From Actinomycetota bacterium (GTDB taxonomy: Bacteria > Actinomycetota > Actinomycetes > Nanopelagicales > Nanopelagicaceae), in the NCBI GenBank assembly GCA_947490605.1, contig CANLHE010000014.1:1-10090 (forward strand): a stretch of DNA of 10,090 nt, read 5' to 3'. Made by a program: the position numbers and the translations under genes. The notes under the pieces were generated by a model that saw only the letters and a list, made by a program, of their open reading frames with translations, was not told the DNA's origin and made no database searches. Positions 6,531 to 10,090 of the stretch are shown piece after piece. Within the stretch, counting starts at the first letter, position 1. Every line of letters starts with the position of its first letter.

Positions 6531-6629
6531 ATGGCTCACTCAACTAACCAACTTATTACAATCAAACGTTGGTACTTCACCCGTTGCCGGGTAGTTGATT
6601 TTGCACGCGTAACCTCAACTAGTTGCTAA
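6531..6629 (+). CDS. Putative cysteine-responsive leader peptide upstream of cysK
   Basis: A 32-codon ORF, ATG to TAA, in the gap before cysK. Its C-terminal half reads RCRVVDFARVTSTSC and ends in Cys-stop, with another Cys at position 19. From memory, many actinobacterial genomes carry short annotated leader peptides with an Arg-rich start, a VDxxRV core and a Ser-x-x-Cys end ahead of sulfur and cysteine genes; this ORF shares that spacing. Mycobacterial Cys-rich leaderless upstream ORFs are known cysteine-responsive attenuators, so ribosome stalling at the UGC codons when cysteinyl-tRNA is scarce is a reasonable model here. It would be translated without an SD from a leaderless start. Two stretches of its own codons can pair with each other (see the attenuator entry). 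The peptide probably has no function after synthesis. A chance ORF cannot be excluded without comparison to relatives. Confidence 0.65.
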   Translation: MAHSTNQLITIKRWYFTRCRVVDFARVTSTSC

Positions 6630-6678
6630 GGCAAAAACCTTTTTTCTTGGGCATAGCCCATCTGTTTTACCTGCCTTA
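6540..6678 (+). promoter_or_regulatory. Candidate attenuator RNA with mutually exclusive stems before cysK
   Basis: Several complementary segments are visible. TCAACTA occurs at 6540-6546 and 6615-6621, and both can pair with TAGTTGA at 6592-6598, so only one stem can form at a time. ACCAAC (6547-6552) pairs with GTTGGT (6568-6573), and ACCCG-TTGC-CGGGT (6579-6592) is a compact hairpin. TAAGGCA (6627-6633), which contains the leader stop codon, pairs with TGCCTTA (6672-6678), continued by AAAAC/GTTTT (6634-6638 with 6664-6668) and enclosing TGGGC-ATA-GCCCA (6648-6660). A competing small hairpin AAGG/CCTT (6628-6631 with 6638-6641) runs into T6 (6640-6645) and could be a weak terminator. A ribosome stalled at the final Cys codon would cover the TAAGGCA strand. 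No T-box or known metabolite riboswitch motif was recognised. The pairings are seen in the sequence; their function is inferred. Confidence 0.45.
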
Positions 6679-6712
6679 AAAATTACTTAAATCAAACCTA
6701 CAAGGAGAATAT

Positions 6713-7639
6713 ATGAAAATTTATAACAATATAACTGAAGTCTTTGGTAACACCCCGTTAGTAAAGCTAAACAAGATTATGACTAACTCCAGTGCAACTG
6801 TGCTGGCAAAGCTTGAGTTTTATAACCCAACCTCAACTGTTAAGGATCGCTTAGCAATTGCGATGGTGGATGCGGCTGAAAAATCAGGTGCACTAAAGCC
6901 TGGTGGCACAATTGTTGAGGCAACTAGTGGAAACACCGGTATTGCACTTGCAATGGTGGGAGCAGCTCGCGGTTATAAAACTATTTTGACGATGCCTGAG
7001 TCAATGTCTAGTGAGCGCAAAGCATTACTTAGAGCATTTGGCGCAGAGTTAATTTTAACTCCAGCAGCTGAAGGCATGAGGGGTGCGGTAGCGCAAGCTG
7101 AAACTTATAAGGATTCTGGCGCTGTCTACGTTAGCCAATTTGAAAATGAGGCCGGCCCTGAGATTCACCGCCGAACAACTGGTGAGGAAATTTGGCGAGA
7201 TACCGATGGCACAGTTGACGCAGTTGTCTCTGGTATCGGTACAGGTGGCACAATCACTGGCGTTGGCCAATTATTAAAATCTAAAAATCCTGCGATAAAA
7301 ATATTTGGTGTTGAACCGGCTGCCTCACCGATTTTAAATGGTGGCGATCCTGGTAAGCATCCTTTGCAAGGTATTGGTGCAAACTTCATACCACCAGTTT
7401 TAGATAGAAAAATCTATGATGAAATTTTTGATGCTGATGCTGAAATTGCTGTTAAGTATGCTCGCGAGGCTGGCACCAAAGAGGGAATTTTAGCTGGGCT
7501 CTCATCAGGTGCTGCGCTTTGGGCTGCGCATCAAGTAGCACAACGGCCAGAGTTTGCTGGTAAAACTATTGTGGTAATCATTCCTTCCTTTGGCGAGCGA
7601 TACCTATCCACAATTTTATTTGCAGATTTGAATACCTAA
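6713..7639 (+). CDS. cysK: Cysteine synthase (O-acetylserine sulfhydrylase)
   Basis: A PLP enzyme that converts O-acetylserine and sulfide to L-cysteine in the cytoplasm. Its 308 residues match the CysK family (about 310). The PLP-binding lysine is K44 in NPTSTVKDR; the substrate loop TSGNTG is at 71-76; the phosphate-binding GTGGT is at 176-180; the serine that contacts the pyridine nitrogen is in AGLSSGAA (261-268); the family tail SFGERYLST is at 292-300. The ATG at 6713 has AAGGAG five bases upstream. cysE begins one base after the stop codon, so the two genes form a tight operon in which the acetyl donor enzyme and the synthase are made together and can form the cysteine synthase complex. 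The upstream Cys-ending leader ORF suggests control by cysteine supply. The canonical motifs favour O-acetylserine over cystathionine beta-synthase activity. Confidence 0.96.
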   Translation: MKIYNNITEVFGNTPLVKLNKIMTNSSATVLAKLEFYNPTSTVKDRLAIAMVDAAEKSGALKPGGTIVEATSGNTGIALAMVGAARGYKTILTMPESMSSERKALLRAFGAELILTPAAEGMRGAVAQAETYKDSGAVYVSQFENEAGPEIHRRTTGEEIWRDTDGTVDAVVSGIGTGGTITGVGQLLKSKNPAIKIFGVEPAASPILNGGDPGKHPLQGIGANFIPPVLDRKIYDEIFDADAEIAVKYAREAGTKEGILAGLSSGAALWAAHQVAQRPEFAGKTIVVIIPSFGERYLSTILFADLNT

Positions 7640-7640
7640 A

Positions 7641-8147
7641 TTGCTGCACCGAATTACTGAAGATATTAAGGCCGCACTTAGGCAAGATCCGGCTGCGCGC
7701 AATTGGCTTGAGGTGTTACTTACCTATCCCGGTTTGCACGCAGTTTGGGGATATCGGATTGCCCATTTCCTGTGGAATCTTAAATTAAAGTTAATTGCCC
7801 GGATCTACTCACATTGGATAAGGGCGGCAACTGGAGTAGAGATTCATCCCAACGCAAAGATTGGTAGAAGATTTTTTATCGATCACGGCATGGGGGTAGT
7901 AATTGGGGCAACTGCAGTAGTTGGTGATGATGTAATGATTTATCACGATGTAACACTGGGTGCTCGAACTAATGATGCTGGCAAGCGCCATCCAACTATT
8001 GGAAATAATGTGGTGATTGGATCTGGGGCAAGAGTTTTAGGTGATATTAATATTGGCGAGGGTGTTCGGATTAATGCCAATTTAGTTGTCACTAAAAGTG
8101 TTCCGGCCCGCACGATGGTGGATTCATCGGAGTTTTTCGCTATCTAA
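7641..8147 (+). CDS. cysE: Serine O-acetyltransferase, short type
   Basis: It acetylates serine with acetyl-CoA to O-acetylserine, the substrate of CysK. The 168 residues correspond to the short form found in Bacillus and Actinobacteria, without the long N-terminal helical part of E. coli Cys[28 protein letters not shown] (8-34) is the conserved N-terminal segment. The left-handed beta-helix follows, with catalytic H82 in IDHGMG and H117 in GKRHPTIG. The start is TTG at 7641, one base after the cysK stop, with no SD; translation is likely coupled to cysK. Unusual points: TLGA replaces the common TLGG, IGAT replaces IGET, and the usual VGVPA-type end is replaced by [11 protein letters not shown]. 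The protein still ends in Ile, the residue that enters the CysK active site in known complexes. An intact reading frame and active-site His residues argue for a working enzyme. Confidence 0.93.
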   Translation: MLHRITEDIKAALRQDPAARNWLEVLLTYPGLHAVWGYRIAHFLWNLKLKLIARIYSHWIRAATGVEIHPNAKIGRRFFIDHGMGVVIGATAVVGDDVMIYHDVTLGARTNDAGKRHPTIGNNVVIGSGARVLGDINIGEGVRINANLVVTKSVPARTMVDSSEFFAI

Positions 8148-8190
8148 CTACGCTTAAATTAGTTAACATAGCCGTAATCATCACAGGCTT

Positions 8191-8196
8191 TAATAT
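8191..8196 (+). promoter_or_regulatory. Possible -10 box for glnA
   Basis: TAATAT lies four bases before the glnA ATG at 8201, which has no SD sequence upstream. The distance is slightly shorter than at the other leaderless-type starts here (six bases). TTTAAT (8189-8194) has the six-base spacing but a poorer sequence. glnA could also be read from the cysK-cysE transcript, as only 53 bases separate it from cysE and no terminator is seen between them. Confidence 0.35.
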
Positions 8197-8200
8197 CCCT

Positions 8201-9511
8201 ATGACCTCCCCAAGTGATTTAACAAAACAACAAGCATTTGTGCAGCGCACCTTAGAAGAGCGCAACATTCGATTTGTCCGACTTTGGTTTACCGATGTTT
8301 TAGGATTTTTAAAATCCGTTGCAATTGCACCAGCTGAATTAGAAAACGCTTTTACCGAAGGTATTGGCTTTGATGGCTCTGCCATTGAAGGATTTGCTCG
8401 AGTAACTGAATCAGATATGTTGGCAAAACCAGATCCAGCAAGTTTTTCTATTTTGCCTTGGCGAACTGAATCTCCAGGAGCTGCCAGAATGTTTTGTGAT
8501 ATCACCATGCCAGATGGCAGCCCAGCATCAGTTGATCCAAGAAGAGTATTACGTCAAACTTTAGAAAAAGCAGCAAAGATTGGTTACACCTGTTACACAC
8601 ATCCTGAGATTGAATTCTTCTTATTTAAAGATGAACCAAAAGCTGGTGAGGTGCCAGTGCCAGTTGATTCTGCTGGCTACTTTGATCACACTCCATCTGT
8701 TGTTGGTCATGACTTTCGTCGCCAAGCAATTACTTTGCTAGAAGCAATGGGCGTATCTGTTGAGTTCTCACACCATGAAGGAGCTCCTGGGCAACAAGAG
8801 ATTGATCTTAGATATGCCGATGCTTTATCTACTGCAGATAACATCATGACATTTAGACATGTAATTAAAGAGGTGGCATTAGATCAAGGATTTTTTGCTT
8901 CCTTTATGCCAAAGCCATTTACAAATCATCCAGGCTCTGCGATGCATACTCATATCTCTTTATTTGAGGGTGAGAAAAATGCATTTTATGAAGAGGGTGC
9001 GCCAATGCAATTATCTAAAGTTGGCCGATCATTTATTGCTGGAATTATTAAACATGCGCCAGAGATAACTGCAATTACAAACCAATGGGTTAATTCATAT
9101 AAGAGATTAAGTGGCGGTGGGGAAGCACCAGCATTTGCAACCTGGGCACAAAATGATCGCAATGCGATGGTTCGCATTCCAACCTATAAACCAAAGAAGG
9201 AAGCATCAACTCGAATTGAGGTGAGATCGCCAGATTCAGCTTGTAATCCATATTTAGCATTTGCAGTAATAATTGCTGCCGGTCTTGCTGGCGTTGAGGG
9301 TAAGTATGAATTAAAAGAGGAAAGTAATCCAACTCCACTTCCAACAGATTTGGCTGAGGCAATTAGCGCGATGGAGAAGAGTGAATTAGTTAAGAAAACT
9401 CTAGGTGATGATGTATTTGAGTATGTTCTGCTAAATAAGCGGGCTGAATGGGATGAGTACCGCAAGCAGGTCAGTGCCTATGAATTAAACAGGTATTTAC
9501 CAGTTCTATAG
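8201..9511 (+). CDS. glnA: Type I glutamine synthetase, GlnA2-like, without adenylylation site
   Basis: It makes glutamine from glutamate, ammonia and ATP, as a dodecamer in the cytoplasm. The 436 residues match GlnA2-type enzymes (M. tuberculosis GlnA2, about 446), not the roughly 470-residue GSI-beta. Visible family features: FDGSAIEGF (57-65); metal-binding PEIEFF (135-140) with E136 and E138; HHEGAPGQQEIDL (191-203); GSAMHTHISL (245-254) with metal-binding H249; NSYKRL (298-303); the NDRNAMVRIP segment (318-327); and RIEVRSPDSACNPYLA (338-353). The C-terminal region (about 368-395) lacks the NLYDLPPEE-type adenylylation loop, so GlnE would not regulate it by that route. It lies in the same neighbourhood as panB; in M. 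tuberculosis panB (Rv2225) and glnA2 (Rv2222c) are also close. A role in polyamine or other amide ligation, known for some GlnA-like actinobacterial enzymes, is less likely given the canonical motifs. Confidence 0.94.
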   Translation: MTSPSDLTKQQAFVQRTLEERNIRFVRLWFTDVLGFLKSVAIAPAELENAFTEGIGFDGSAIEGFARVTESDMLAKPDPASFSILPWRTESPGAARMFCDITMPDGSPASVDPRRVLRQTLEKAAKIGYTCYTHPEIEFFLFKDEPKAGEVPVPVDSAGYFDHTPSVVGHDFRRQAITLLEAMGVSVEFSHHEGAPGQQEIDLRYADALSTADNIMTFRHVIKEVALDQGFFASFMPKPFTNHPGSAMHTHISLFEGEKNAFYEEGAPMQLSKVGRSFIAGIIKHAPEITAITNQWVNSYKRLSGGGEAPAFATWAQNDRNAMVRIPTYKPKKEASTRIEVRSPDSACNPYLAFAVIIAAGLAGVEGKYELKEESNPTPLPTDLAEAISAMEKSELVKKTLGDDVFEYVLLNKRAEWDEYRKQVSAYELNRYLPVL

Positions 9512-9512
9512 G

Positions 9513-9518
9513 TATGCT
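9513..9518 (+). promoter_or_regulatory. -10 box for a probably leaderless membrane-protein gene
   Basis: TATGCT begins two bases after the last base of the glnA stop codon and ends six bases before the ATG at 9525. No SD sequence is present. The same arrangement occurs at nadE and at the cysK leader ORF. Read-through from glnA is also possible. Confidence 0.45.
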
Positions 9519-9524
9519 CAACCT

Positions 9525-10090
9525 ATGAGCAATCAAATTCGTACTGAAATACATGTTGATCTAGATAACCGAGATAAAAACACTGCGCTATTTAGAATTT
9601 TCATTGCCTTTCCAGCCTTAATTTTCCTATCTAGCTTCTCCGAGTTCTCTGGCGACATGATGGGAGTAGTTGGCGGAATTTTTGTGCTTCCAGTTGTGCT
9701 GTCGCTGTTATTTAGAAATGTTTATCCATCATATGTTTTAGCCTTCAACAAGGCATTACTAGAGTTAAGTAACCGCGTTACTGCATACTTATTAGTACTA
9801 ACCGATGATTATCCATCGATTGAAGCTAATCAAAAGATTAAGTTGCTCTATCCAGAAATTGAGGGTGGTAAGAAATTATCGCCTTGGATGCCATTAGTTA
9901 AATGGTTTTTAGCTATTCCACTTTTCGTACTTGGATTAATTTATGCAATCTACGGCCTGGCATTAACTCTTATCGCTTGGTTTTCAGTGGTAAGAAATGG
10001 TGTTTATCCTGAGGATAAGGCGGAAGAGGTTATTAAGGTGATTGCGTATTGGAACCGTCTATATGGATACGCACTCCTATTAGTAACTGA
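9525..10090 (+). CDS. DUF4389-type integral membrane protein, 3' end outside the window
   Basis: From ATG 9525 the frame stays open for 188 codons to the window edge. The function is unknown. Hydrophobic segments lie at about residues 22-38, 46-63 and 126-155, and an amphipathic part between them reads YPSYVLAFNKALLELSNR, followed by VTAYLLVLTDDYP. This motif (YP, a Leu-rich helix ending in an Arg, then AYLxxLTDxYP) is characteristic of the DUF4389 family. A second copy of the layout begins at residue 161 (YPEDKAEEVIKVIAYWNRLYGYALLLVT), so the protein looks internally duplicated, and I would expect a D.YP-like continuation beyond the edge. The start directly follows glnA with 13 bases between and no SD, fitting leaderless or coupled translation. 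Whether it works with glnA cannot be told. Confidence 0.82.
   Translation, partial: MSNQIRTEIHVDLDNRDKNTALFRIFIAFPALIFLSSFSEFSGDMMGVVGGIFVLPVVLSLLFRNVYPSYVLAFNKALLELSNRVTAYLLVLTDDYPSIEANQKIKLLYPEIEGGKKLSPWMPLVKWFLAIPLFVLGLIYAIYGLALTLIAWFSVVRNGVYPEDKAEEVIKVIAYWNRLYGYALLLVT

Noticed and set aside
6453..6712. T-box or known metabolite riboswitch before cysK
   Set aside because: No T-box conserved segment or SAM-type core was recognised; the structure present is better explained by a translated leader ORF.
9090..9362. Minus-strand frames opposite glnA
   Set aside because: They mirror the conserved glutamine synthetase codons, overlap each other in different frames, and have no SD or motif.

Overview
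The window reads as chromosomal housekeeping DNA from an AT-leaning actinobacterium. PanB, the two-domain NAD+ synthetase, the CysK/short CysE pair and the type I glutamine synthetase all have actinobacterial-style sequences, and several starts look leaderless (a TANNNT box six bases before the start codon). A streamlined freshwater lineage such as the acI/Nanopelagicales group is my best guess; this is an inference from style and gene content, not a marker-gene result. No mobile element, phage gene, CRISPR array, tRNA or rRNA was found.

Layout. Bases 1-81 hold the last 26 codons of a plus-strand ABC-transporter ATPase of the oligopeptide/dipeptide type. It meets, stop codon to stop codon, a minus-strand M13 zinc metallopeptidase (82-2040). 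Upstream of that on the minus strand are a strong hairpin terminator (2083-2116), a 75-residue Lys/Arg/Ala repeat protein resembling the tails of bacterial histone H1/HupB proteins (2127-2354), an AT-rich 197-base intergenic region with A-tracts, a perfect palindrome and a direct repeat, then an EntS-like MFS exporter (2552-3823) co-oriented with panB (3842-4651). A 106-base divergent promoter region separates panB from plus-strand nadE (4758-6452).

The most interesting part is 6453-6712, between nadE and cysK. It contains a 13-base palindrome, a leaderless-type promoter, and an unlisted 32-codon ORF (6531-6629) whose C-terminal half, RCRVVDFARVTSTSC, resembles the short leader peptides found before sulfur and cysteine genes in Actinobacteria. 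The peptide ends in Cys-stop. Its RNA contains two copies of TCAACTA competing for one TAGTTGA, and the stop codon lies within another possible stem. Together this looks like a cysteine-responsive leader or attenuator controlling cysK-cysE (6713-8147, one base between the genes).

A GlnA2-type glutamine synthetase without the adenylylation region (8201-9511) follows, then a truncated DUF4389-type membrane protein (9525 to the window edge). Functionally the window joins pantothenate (CoA precursor), NAD+, cysteine and glutamine synthesis, with peptide uptake and peptide degradation at the left edge. Nearness of panB to a glnA2-type gene is also known from Mycobacterium tuberculosis (Rv2225 and Rv2222c); here nadE and cysK-cysE lie between them.
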